Assembly: GCA_030549205.1 (NCBI GenBank)
Contig: JAUKTV010000001.1
Location: 2,046,001-2,110,000 of the forward strand
Source: Apiosordaria backusii
Taxonomy: Eukaryota > Ascomycota > Sordariomycetes > Sordariales > Lasiosphaeriaceae
DNA length: 64,000 bases
Reading direction: 5' to 3'
In this document: positions 47,127 to 58,788 of the stretch, piece after piece
Layout: every line of letters begins with the position of its first letter
How positions within the stretch are numbered: position 1 is the first letter of the stretch
Translations under genes and position numbers: made by a program
Notes under the pieces: model-generated
Told to the model about the DNA's origin: nothing
Seen by the model: the letters and a program-made list of their open reading frames with translations, nothing else
The model's database searches: none

Positions 47127-50100
47127 CGTGAAGTGTCAAGTCCTTTGCGGACTTCTGTCTTCAGACGGAGTAGATAAGTAGATAATCAAGATGCTAGGGC
47201 CGGACCAGGGCGGGTTCGTCCGTTCGGCGGGCGCCCGAGTGAATGAAGTAATCAGGGCAGGTGTGTGGGCGTAAGGGTCGTCTCGTGTCGTCGTGATAGG
47301 TAATTTGAGAGGGATAGCCGTTCAAGGAAGGCTATCGGTAAGTATATGTTTTTTAACACAAGTCTGGTCTGAGACGGGGGAAAGCGAGAAACAATGGACG
47401 AGGGTGGGACAAAGCCTACGTATATAAACTATGGCAATGGATCCATCGACCGTCCCCCATCCTACCCGCAACGCCTATCTAGGAGAGTGGGGAGCAGCAA
47501 GAAACCTCTGACGCACGACGCCAATTCAAACGCCAGGGCCCGGGGCCGGCAGCGGCAGGCACTTTCCAGTAGTCCCTACCTCCATGAACAGAGGGTCCAG
47601 CAGACGCCGGATATGCCTAGCGCAATCCATCTGATCGCAGTCTTCCCGAATCAGTCCCTCCCAAATTAAGTGGGCTCCAGACGCGGGAAAATATCTTGCC
47701 TGGGGAGAGACTCTTCCGCCTGCCCGTTCATCACCATGCGCGGCGACGGCCGTCCTGGATGATAGGCCCAGCCCAGCCGTCTGGGGTCATCCCGGGGACA
47801 TGCTCAGGGCTTCCGCAAGCAGCTAGACAGTCCTGCGGTATCAGGGTACGGTGGCGTCCAGGTGTGGGACGACCCCCGCTCTGCTCCCACTCTGAACACG
47901 GGCCAGGTACATACGAGGTACTTACATCTGTGATCCAGAACCACCGAGGCTCCAGTTGCTGTCGAGGATGTCGCAAGTCTGACTGGTTCGACGCCGATAC
48001 CGTTGTCTGAAAACGTTGCTGAATAGTCTTTTAAACCACAGTCTCTTCCCATCTGTAACCATAGGGAATGGTTGATCTCTGGGCTGATGTTCACACTAGG
48101 GCGATTGTTTGGTACCCCCACCTTCTCAACCTCTCCCTTCAAATCATCACAAGCTACCGCCTTAGCAGCACTGAGTTGGCAGGTCAAGCCATATTATTGC
48201 TTATTCTCTTCTTGGAGGAATACGAATAATCCCTTGCTGTCATTACTTATCAAGTCCCTCTTGGACTGCGTCAGCCAAACACAATAGCCATGGCAATTGG
48301 CATGGTATACGGCGGCGGCGAACGGATATGGCCTGAGCTTGACCAGCTAGTGAAATGTGTAAAATGATGGACATCAGCAATTGCATCCGTCCATCGCCCA
48401 CACAGCCTCAGCTCCAGCTCTGGTTCCTGGGGGGGTGGTGCATGATGTCTGCTAAGTGGGGGTTTGCCGCACACCTGCACACGACCATCTGCTGACGGGT
48501 GTGGGTGGAAGAACCGCAGGAACGGTAGGATTGGTTCACTAGGGCGGGAATCGGAATGAGTGCGCAATTTTTTTTTGTCGTTTCATTCATTAATATTTTC
48601 AGGGACGTCTCAAGATTACAGAGCATCCCTTACTTTTCTTGTCATCGGGCCACCACCTTCTTGGGGACATTGGAGACACACCGATACCGAGGCAACGGTT
48701 TGGTGATGGTCGCAGGTTGCCTTTGATGGAGCCTGTCATACATGGCGGATACATACACGACGAGTCCCTACAGCTGACTCTGCCCTACAGAAACGGAGCA
48801 TGTCGTCAACGGAGACACAAAGTTGCTTGGGTGAGACTTCGAACGCCGATAATAGCCTGTACAACGAAAGAGAAGCTCCAGTCATTGAATAAAAACCCCC
48901 ATCCTTTGGGTTCCCCAGACCAGGTTGTGGTTCCTGATCCCCATGAGCTGAGGTCTTGGATTGCGCCCTTCTCGGTTCCTGCGTGTCTTGATTCGTCTTG
49001 TCTCGAACTTGGCAAAAGCTTCAGCTGCAGCGTCTTCGCTCCAGGAGTGCACTGCAGCGATCTCGCACCGACTTGCATGATGGATGGCGGTGGCCGGCCT
49101 TGGAGCCTAGGCATAGCAAGGCTCTCTTGTTCACACCGAGCTTTCCGGTTCTATCGTGTCATGTTGTCCGCCTTACTTGTGCGACTGAAGCTGCTGTCGT
49201 GATGATCCTTGTTGTCTTTGGTGCGGTTATCGCAACCGTTTGATATCTTCAATGCTAGCGCGCGGATCTGGAATTGGCGAACATGGGATTCCGATGAGGC
49301 TGGGAACGGAGACGTTCGGATAGGCATGGGCCTGGAATCTGTTACCAAATCGTTTGTGATTTTTGGGCTCAAGACGTTGAAAAGAGCCAGTAATAACGAT
49401 CCGTCGCCCGGCAATCGGTTGGGCTCTGCCGAATCACAGGCGACGATCTTTCTTATCTCAGGGCCCGCTTTCTTCCGCCGATCTTCCACGCATCGCAACC
49501 GCATTGCGCAACATGTGGAGTTGAGACGTCTGAATAACAACACTGACAATTTGACACGAGGTCTGATGGAACTCGACGCACAGCAGGAAGCTAACGACCG
49601 CATCACTGCAATGGATGTGAACTTATTGTTATATAAAGCTCGGGGGTAACGAGTACTGGGCAGACAGACTTGGCGAGCACGGTGAGCAATTCCCTGAAAC
49701 TGGTCAGGAAACAGCCACAGCATCATGTCGACGACACAACCAGTTCTCGAAGTCTATGACGCCGACGCACAACTTCATCCTAAAAGGTCCCTTACAGATG
49801 CGTGACCGTACGATTCAAGATCTCAGCGCCAACACCAAGCCAAATATTTACCAGCGCAAACATCATCTGTTTTTGCTTACTGATGTGGGCTCGACCTATG
49901 TAAAAACTCGACGGTATCTGATGACCCCAACAACACCAAGAGGTGTCCAAAGAAAGAGGTGGTCGTCTCAATGTTCCGCTTTCTGGGGGGGGCAGAGAGG
50001 GACGAACCATTGGACTGCTCGTTCTTCTTTTCCTGATGCTGCACTGCACCCCGGATCGCGAAATTGGACGCGTCGCCAGTCTGTTCAAGTCGTCGGAACC

Positions 50101-52278
50101 CCTGCCCAAAAAGAAACATGCGACATGCGGGTCGCTCTCCACCCTAGACCATCCCCTGTCAGCTGAGAAAGCGGGTGCCGAGCACGCCAAGAGATAGGCT
50201 TCTTATCTTGAAATCGGGATCCAATCAGGGAGCGCGGGATTTCGAAAGGGAAACAGTCAAAGATCAGACTGACGCAAAGTCTCTGTAACCTTGCTGCAGG
50301 GCCTCCATGCCCCTGTAATCCAACGTCCGCCAACGGCACCTCAAAGTACCTGCTACTCCCAGTCCCATTTCCACATCACCAACAACAGCCAGCAAGCGAT
50401 GCCCGTATTGATTCCATTGATTAACGAATCTTTCATGCAGGCCTCCAGCGCGAATTTTTTTTGTTGTTCGAGTGTACTCACTCATCCCCCAGCTTGCCTT
50501 CCAACAGGCCAGGACAATGAACGACAGACACCGCCCCCAACGGTCCAGCCTCATCCGTCTCCACCAGTTTCACCAGCCTTATGGAGTACAAAAGCGATTG
50601 GAAACCGGAAACCGCCCTCATCAGATACGACTTTTCCCGAACTCCACAATTATAGCGGAGCCCCAAACCTCCACATCAAAGACAAGCACGACAAGACACC
50701 AGCGATCTCAAAAAGACACACCGATCCAGCAGAACCGTGCCATTCCGCCCAGCACATGGGATGGCATGTCACACTTTGAAAGAAGCGTTCAATGCAAGCC
50801 AAGCCCAAGGTAAAATATCTTGTGTTTTTCGTGTCCGTCTCGCTCCAGTCTGTGGGAGATTACCGACTGCAGGAGCCGCAATATTTGCTCTAGGTAGTTT
50901 AGATCATTTGACATTAGGCGCGCGAGTGTATCTGCGCTGATGTCACTGCAACACCGAGGTCGATGAAGAAGCCTCCGAGGCTGGGTGAGTTCCACGGATG
51001 GCAAACCTCTTCGTAAGCTTCACAGAGAAGAAGATGGCGATCCTAGGTGTTTCCATAGATCAACAATGATCTCCAATCTGTATAGCGGTCTAGATGTCGC
51101 TGTGATGGCGATGCAGTTGTCTATCATCATCCGGTTAGATGGAGCGATGCGTACCCTCGTGGCAGCTCTGCAACCATCATCCAAGCTTCCCATAGCCTAG
51201 ACAACGGTTCTTAGACCCCACTCCCTCGATTTACGTACCGGGTCCACTTCAGACAGAGCCTCAATAATTGCCACGCAGGGGACGGATCGAGAGCTGTCTA
51301 TAACTCCGGTTTCATCTCTGGGATGAGTCAAGGTCGATACAGACTTCTGTATTTGTCAGGAACATCGTGTCGAAGTCAGGGTTAACCCGTGAAGAGGAGA
51401 AATTGTATCAAAAGCTCCTCTCGTGTGTCTTCTAGATAAAAGAGGCTTTTGCATCTGCTGCTTGAAGAGTTGCCTACCTTACTCACTGATACCTACATGC
51501 TACTTTTGTCGGTCAGTTACTCGCTCACAGTAGAAAGCAGAAACAACAGAAAAGACAGTCACAGCTCTCACACACTCTCTCACTTAGATAGGTAAGCAAC
51601 TCAGCATGGTAGAGTGCAAATAGCAAATACACACACCCATACCCCGAAACCATGATATCGATTTAGACTCGCAACAGCCAAATGACTGACTACACTTCAA
51701 GCAACATACGTACCGTACAGTGTCAATCAAGACATGGTTGGCGTCCAAAGTGGCCCCACGCAAACATTGAGGGAGATTTTCAAGCCCTGGAGTTGTACAG
51801 TGGGAAGGGCGACAGCTTGATTCGTTTTTTTTAGAATGGCATGAGAAGTGGGGATCTACCTCTTCATAAACTGCACATCACTTCTCACCAGTTCACAGTT
51901 GCTTTCTTGGCCAAACTGCTGTGCTTGGTTAAAGGGTGTCAGATTTGGTAATAAGCAAAGTCAATAAACGGAATCTCTGAGGAAGGTTCTGTCCATGCAA
52001 GAAGCGGATGACTTCTAGATACAATTCCTTTATATGAGACAAAGCAATCGTGGCCAGGGAGAGTGTCGGAAAGCGAGAAATTCCATGAGTTGCGAGTCAG
52101 TATTCACGGAAAAAGATAAAACACACGTCAGGTTTGTTGCTTGCAATCCTCGTGTCTTCTTATTGTTTTATCCAATATCTATCCTCGTTCATCACAATAT
52201 TTAACTACTATTCCAAGCGATCACTGAATCATAGAGAAAAGAAAACTGAGAGGCTACTCTCCTACCATTTGAAGCCCT
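47127..52278. other. 5.1 kb region with no convincing gene
   Basis: Lies upstream of the ammonium transporter and downstream of the dynamin gene, both on the minus strand. Open frames up to about 190 codons (48639-49202 plus, 49151-49726 minus) lack domains, have gene-unlike composition and overlap one another on both strands. Only the GATA cluster next to the transporter is clearly interpretable. No RNA gene or transposon is recognised. Confidence 0.55.
47171..47185. promoter_or_regulatory. Paired GATA-factor sites upstream of the ammonium transporter
   Basis: Two HGATAR-type sites 8 bp apart (GATA at 47173 and 47181, in TAGATAAGTAGATAATC) lie about 50 bp upstream of the transporter ATG. 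A third (TGATAG) is at 47294-47299. Paired GATA elements are the classical binding arrangement for AreA/NIT2 nitrogen-response regulators. Binding is inferred. Confidence 0.55.
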
Positions 52279-54631
52279 TCAAAACTGCAAAATCTTCTTG
52301 GCTTCCTTCAGGTCTTCAATCTTGCGGGCTAGGTTAGCCCGATGCTCCTTGGCACTGGTCGACTCCCCAGCGATGGACTCGAGCTGCTCAGCGTTGAGTC
52401 CAATCACCCACTCCTGGGTAAAGACTCTGAGTGGAGTGTTTGGGCCGAAAAGCAGATGGGATTGAACAACCTGGATCCAGACATTGTCGACAAAACGCTT
52501 CCGCGCAACATCATAGTACGAGCTTAGGCCATCGTGGAGTTGCTCGGCCACATCTTGAATGTTGGACTTGTCTCTGGTCGAACTGCGAATTTGGCCGACG
52601 GTAACTGCAACGTTGTCTCCGATATCTTGCTCCAATTCGGATAGCGTCGAAAGAATGTGGTCGGCTGCTCTGTCCGCATGGGCCTCCTGACGGGCCTTGT
52701 TGAAGTGCTTGTTCAGGGTGTAAGGATTGAGCTCTCGCTCGACCGAGAGGAGGTATTCAAGGAAATCGGTGGCTGTCTTGTATCGCTGAAGCACCTCTTC
52801 TTGGACACATGACCACAGTGTTTCGCGAAGCGTGCTATCGGGACATACGATGCCGAGTGTATCTGTGATGAATCGCTGGACGACCATGATCGCGCGGCTG
52901 GCAAAGGTGCGACTCATGATGGGCCATTTGCTGGACTGTTCTCTCCAGGCACTAGCCTGCACGGCATCACTGTAATGCCCCAGTTCCATGCCGCGTGATC
53001 CCACATAAAGGTTCTTTATCCACTCCATTATGCCGTCTTCTGGATAGCCGACATCGTACTCGAGACAAATGATGTCGCCAAGCTCGGGAAACTTCTCAGG
53101 GTCGAGATCCTGGGTTGCAGATTTCAGCAATTTGATTGTCTTTGCAGCGGCCGAGCTGTTCCTGAGGCAAGAACCTGAGCTTTCCAAACCCTCGTCCTTC
53201 ACATCGTCACCGATACCGTCGTAGTCATCAAAGTCGTCGGATTCAGGGTCCCCGTACTCAAAGTTTCGAAGTGCAGCCTTCACCTCAAACTCCTGCTTGA
53301 AGTTTTCCGCCAGGAACGCCATCAGTGTCGCTAGTCTGAGATGAACGGAACCCTCAAATGCTGGATAAAGGTGGTAACGAGCCTCAAGACTAGCTTTCAC
53401 CAGCTCCTGGAACTTGTCTGCGATGTGGCTCAAGAATATTCGCTGCTCGGTATCATTACCACGGGAGGGACCGAGTTCATCTCTCTCCTTCTCTGCGAGA
53501 CTGAGCATCTCGCCGACATCCTTTCTCAGCTTGGGAAATTCACGCCGTGCCATATCACCGAGGAGTTCGCCCAATCTTGTCTTTAGTGCCCGCACGCCCA
53601 CTCTCCGTTTGTCAAGGCGACGCCAAGGGTCCTCGTTGAACATCTGTTCGCGGGACTCATACTCAGGGTCATCTTGATCCGCACCGCGACTCCTCACAAC
53701 GTAGTAGCCCAAAGTAAGCTGTTTCTTCTTATTCTCGACGATGCTGCAAATTGTCTCTTTGCCGCTCGCTTCAGGCACCAAGTCCGGCTTTGTCAAAATG
53801 CCGAGGGTACGATCGCCCTTCTTGTCATATTCCGCAGCGAGGGTCAGGATCTCTTGGTTTGCAATGTCGATGTTGCAAGGCAAGACCGCTAGAATGATGG
53901 TGCGGCTGTCTTTGATGTATTCGGTGACCATGTTCCGAACCATTGCAATGTCTTGTTTGGTGGTAACGCCCTCAGTCTCGGTGCGGAAGATACCCGGGAC
54001 ATCGATCACGGTCAAGTAATCTGCAGTCGGACCACAGATCTCGATTTTGAGGACATCCTCACTGAACACAGTCCCTCCTTTGGCAGATGAGCTCATTCGA
54101 ATGCCCATTCTGGCATTGACCTGCACAATTTGTCAACAAACTGAACGGCTTCATGATGAATTGGGAGTTTCCATACCTCTTGTAGGATCGCCGGAAATTT
54201 GGCGCGCAAGTCATCACCAGAAAGGGCGCTGCCGTAGTACGCCTCGACATGGTTTTTGTGTTCATCGGTTGAATGGGGTCCAGGAATGATAGTGATGTTG
54301 ACGTGAGTTGAACTATCACGGCGCTGTGTGATTTGAGTGGCGTAGCGTGTGCAAAGTTCAACATCACGCGGGAAAGGAATCCCGGTCAAACTCTCAAGAA
54401 GAGATGATTTTCCAGAGCTCTGGTCGCCCACAACAACAAGCTTATTGTCATGTCAGTTTAGATGGTGACTCAGCCAAGGGGCATACATACCTGGGGCAGA
54501 GGGACATGCTTGCCAATATTTCTCTCGCGAAGCTTGTCGATCTTGGCCAAGAGAGCGGGACTGGCAAGCAGGTTGTCTTGAGTTGTGTCCGTCGGAGCCA
54601 TGGTGGATGACTGGAAGCTTGCTGTGGACAT
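52279..54631 (-). CDS. Dynamin-family GTPase, Mx/Vps1-like without PH or proline-rich domain
   Basis: A large GTPase of the dynamin superfamily that would oligomerise on membranes. Exons are 54631-54491, 54440-54177 and 54120-52279 (749 codons, 748 residues). GTPase motifs are intact: P-loop GDQSSGKS at 52-59, DVPG at 175-178 and TKPD at 245-248. The middle domain and the GTPase effector domain follow. The end, about residues 690-748, has EQLESIAGESTSAKEHRANL. There is no PH domain or proline-rich tail, and an acidic insert (DFDDYDGIGDDVKDEG) interrupts the middle domain. The sequence does not look like the housekeeping Vps1 or Dnm1. It resembles the expanded group of fungal Mx-like dynamins of unknown function. 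A second in-frame ATG at 54601 gives a protein ten residues shorter and could be the true start. Confidence 0.92.
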
Positions 54632-55808
54632 CGATCTAAATGGGTAGCTGTAGGCGCCAGAGGTCTATAGTGGTAATGTGGCTGGAGAGCAGTGTGTTGG
54701 TCTTCATAGCTAGACTCGAGGGCATGAGAGGCAGGATCCCCTCAATATATATATCCCCAAGGCTCGATGAGAGTCGCTCCAAGATGTGACTTCTTTGAAG
54801 GGTTCCATCAATGTATTCGTGACATTCCCTCTGGGACAAACCTCTTCTCTCCTGGTACATCCGGCAGGTTCGGGAACACCATGAACGTTCCCATGTACTT
54901 AGACTGTACTATGTTCAGAGAATGGTTACCGCGACATGAGACTCCGTATAGGATACCTGCATGTTGAAAAGAGCAAACGGCTAGGTAAAACACGGCAAGG
55001 CAGACATGAAGAGCGACGAGGCTGTGTTTGCAAGATATGACAATAAACCCTGATTCGTTAGATCGGAGGCGTACTGGAGGCCATGTAGGCCTCAGCACTG
55101 AAGCAACAGCAAACGAAACTCATGCCATATTGCACTGGCTCAAGTGGGTACGGAGTCGGTGAGCTTTGAGGCTGACATCTGTCTCTTGCCGACGGACTGT
55201 GGACCTCATCAGTGGATTTGGGTTGGATGCTGCCTTCGATGCCAACTTGACGGAGCAAACAACCCGCAAATGAGATGATGAAAGCAGATGCATTGGGCCG
55301 TTCCTCCCCGTTATCGCGGAAATGTAAGCATGGTACCGAATGAAACATTGAAAACAAAGGCACACATCGACTGGGGTGTGGCGTTGGAACATATGAAAAA
55401 GCTTATGCTGTTTGCTGTTGATGGGCGAAATCGGAAAAGAATGAGGAACTTGGCACCCAAGTGAGCAGAATGAACGTTGAGAATCCAGAAGCTGAGATCA
55501 TGTTGCTACCTTAGTTATTGCTTCCACCTAGAAATGGCAGGCACACCGGAAACTTCCCGGCCCGGAAGGAGCTACCGACACGGAGGAGGTCAAGCATCGG
55601 CGTGATCGGGTGTCCCAACGGCCGATTAAGTGGAGCCCTAGCTACCCCTGCACGCCCCGAGCTGCGTGTCAAATTGGCAAACCCACAACGCCCCAAAACT
55701 GCCAGCGGTGTCAGCGGGGCATCACTGGGCTCATTTACCTTGACGGGTCCCCGACCACCCATCCCGGCGCGCAACTTGCACGGAGAGCGATGCGCCGATA
55801 CTATTCCA
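54632..55808. other. Intergenic: divergent region between dynamin and COG4
   Basis: A 1.2 kb divergent promoter region. The COG4 frame stays open for 97 codons upstream of the chosen start, back to 55518. That extension is Arg/Pro/Gly-rich and not protein-like, so I treat it as leader. Confidence 0.55.
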
Positions 55809-58372
55809 ATGTCTGCTCTCTCCAATGGCGCCGCTACGACGACCAAAATGTCTGCCACCACGTCTCCTAATCCCGCCCTAACCACGGCCTTTCCAAACCT
55901 CAACACACCAAAACCAACCAATGCCACCTCCAACATCAACCCATCCACCGCAATCCAAAATGCCACCTCCCCAGCCGAGATCCGCGCCGCCCTCGCGGCC
56001 CTCCACACCCGCGAATCCTCCCTCACAGACCGCTTGACGACCCTCATCTCCTCCCAAGCAGACCTCACCCGCTCCCTCTCCCGCCTCGACAACCTCCGCG
56101 CCGGCCTCGGCGCCCAGGTGATCGCCTCCCGCGGAATAAGCAACAGCATGCTCGCCTCCGCGGCGGAAACAGCCTCCCACCTCTCCAGCCGAGTCCGCTC
56201 CCTCGACTTGGAAAAGTCACGGGTCGAAGACACGCTGCGTGTGGTGGAGCAAGTGGCCGAGCTCAAAGCTTGTGTCGCAGGCGTGGTGGGCAGCATGGGC
56301 GCTCCTCAAGATTGGGAGGCCGCGGCTGGGTACATTGCGCGAGCTTCCAAGGTGCCAGAGGAGATTGTTCGGGGAGGCTTTGCGGCTGCGGTGGTGCCAA
56401 CAGTGGAGGTTCCTGACCCGCCTTGGGTTACTCTTGAGACGGCAAGGGAGAGTTTGTGCAACTTGTTCTTGAGGGAGTTCAAAAAGGCTGCCGATGACGG
56501 GGATGGGGCGAGGGTGACGAGGTTTTTTAAGCTGTTTCCGCTTATTGGGAGGGGGGATGTCGGGTTGGATGTGTACGGGCAGTATGTCTGTCAGGGTGTG
56601 GCGGGTACAGCCAGGACGGTGCTCAAGGAAGGGGCCTCTACGGTTGGGGGCAGGGGAGGAAGGATGGCTTCTTCTTTGCCAATGCGCTCACCAAGCTGTT
56701 TGAGCATATCGCGCATATTGTAGATGGGCATGGAGCATTGGTGGAGAGACACTATGGAACTGGGAAGATGGTCAAGGTTATCGAGAGGTTGCAAATGGAG
56801 GCTGATGTGCAAGGAGGCATCATTCTGGATTCTTGGGGCGATGAGAGGACTGTTGACAGGAGATTGACTGATGTCAGAAGTTACCCCTTCTCATTTCTTG
56901 TTCAGAGCTTCGTTGCTCAATCGAATCGAGGGTTTGGAGGAACCCCACGAGTGAACTCGCCTGCTGTTGGCGGCACTAATAACGGTCGCAACAGCGAAGA
57001 TGAGGGAGTGGATATGAAGGAAGTGGACGCCTTGCTGAGCGAGATCGCTGTCATGCTTGGAAGGTGGTCTTTGTATTCTCGTTTCCTTGCTGGAAAGTGC
57101 AGGGTAAGTTGTGGTTGACAACATGATGACAATAACATACTGACTGCGTCAGGAACCCGATTCACCGGATGACGCACCGCTCACCATGCCCGACGTTCTC
57201 ACCAAGTCTAACCTAGGCCGGAAGGTCTCTGGAAAGCTAGTATCACCTTACAATGAACTCACCAAGTTCTTCTTCCGGCGCTCCGTCGAAAAGGCCTTCC
57301 AGCTCGACGAATTCCCTAGTGGCCTCACACTTAGACAAAACAAGCAGATCGAGAGCAACCCACCGTTCATCATTTCAGCCGTCGACGACGTAATGTACAT
57401 CGCCAAGACCGTCATCGAAAAGTCAATCTCCACCTCCCAAAAAGACGTCGTCAAGGAGGTCGTCCCCACGATTCAATCTCTCCTCGGCACCGACTTTGTC
57501 GGCTTGATCCAGCGCAAAATGCGCGACGAATATCTCCCCAAACCTAACGTACAAGGCGGCTTCCCCCCCGAAGACAAAATTATTGCTTTTATCGTCCTAA
57601 TCAACAGTCTGGACGTGGCAAACGAATACTTGGCCCGGATCGTAAACGGGATATTGAAACCCCCAGAAAACCACAGCCATGACGCCGCTTCACCATCGTC
57701 AGCATTATCTGCCGCCTTCCCCTTTGCAAATGACGCCAAGGAGATCGTTACCCGCCTCCAGAACCTGAAATCATCCTTCCAGCTCAAATCAAGCGAGCTC
57801 GTCAAGGCCGGCATCGAGGTTCTCTTTAGCGAAGTGGTCTATGCCCGCCTCAGACCGGTTATCACCTCCACCTTCAGTGACACAGATTACACCATTTCCA
57901 CCGAGGAAGAGCTCACCGAGCTCGCTGCCCAATCCGACAAGACTCTTGAAGATTACTTAGAGCAGGTTCCCCTTACCTTTGAACTGGGATGGGACGGGCT
58001 GATGAAGCCCATCTCGAGGCTGTTGACTCCAAAGACGTACAACCAGCTCATGGACAAGACCGCGGCGTACTTGGCGCAGAAGGTGCTGGAAAAGAGGGTC
58101 TGGAGCTATGCCAAGGCTGGCAGGGGGTTGAGCGCGTATGGTGCGATCAGGCTAGAGAGGGATGTCAATGGCATTATCGGGGTTGTGTCCAAGGGCAACT
58201 ACGGGGTAAGGGAGGTGTTTGGCAAGGTAGGGCAGATTTTGATGGTGGCGAATATGGAGGAGGAGGAGTGGGAGGAGCTGGTGGCTGAGGAGGAAGAGGG
58301 ATTGGATGGGGGATGGTGTGGGTTTTGACGGAGGAGGAGAAGAGGAGGGCTAGGGAGATTGTGAGGGAGTGA
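55809..58372 (+). CDS. COG4: Conserved oligomeric Golgi complex subunit 4 (two apparent 1-nt frameshifts)
   Basis: COG4 is a lobe A subunit of the COG tethering complex, acting in retrograde transport within the Golgi. Exons are 55809-57103 and 57153-58372 around a 49-bp intron. The total of 2515 nt is two bases short of 839 codons. Recognisable blocks are AEIRAALAALHTRESSLTDR, HIVDGHGALVERHYGTGKMV, DVQGGIILDSWGDERTVDRR, KFFFRRSVEKAFQLDE and GGFPPEDKIIAFIVLINSLD. The frame breaks first at 56648-56662, where GGRGG must continue as KDGFFFANALTKLFEHIAH in the next frame. It breaks again in the GGGGG run at 58308-58313. There the literal frame ends in GWCGF at 58328, while the next frame gives the family-like tail MVWVLTEEEKRRAREIVRE ending at 58372. 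The start was chosen at MSALSNGAA. Confidence 0.93.
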
Positions 58373-58788
58373 TTGGGGAGGGTGGGGGTTATATATAATG
58401 AAACAAGAGTTAAACCATTTTGGTTTTTTTATTAATAGGGGTGGTTGGCAAAAGGTCGAGCGATGCGGGTTTGTTTACATTTTCAAAAGTTTTAGACAAA
58501 ACTGGGCGGCGGGCTCAAAAATCTAGGGGTGGTTGAATTAGGAAGCTTAATCCGGAAGGGTTGCTGTGCCTGCTTGCTGTTCCGGAGATGTGCCTGCCCC
58601 GCATGACATGCGATCTCAACCGCCAACCCGAACGGTTTTCAGCCGCCTCCTCATGTTCACATGAGACTCACCTGCCTTGTCACTCATGAACTCGCTCATT
58701 GATACCACCTAGAACTGCCTCATTAGACCGACCCTCCGTATATCTCTATATCTACCTACCTAGATCCATAACCATAAAAAAAGCGAGA
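58373..58788. other. Intergenic between COG4 and the PSI-like gene
   Basis: 3' flank of COG4 and promoter of the next plus-strand gene. The open frame of the PSI-like gene extends upstream to an ATG at 58699, but that part is not conserved in character. Nothing else is seen. Confidence 0.55.

Noticed and set aside
48639..49726. Overlapping open frames on both strands (plus 187 codons, minus 191 codons) upstream of the transporter
   Set aside because: Neither has domain-like sequence or plausible splice partners; mutual overlap suggests chance.
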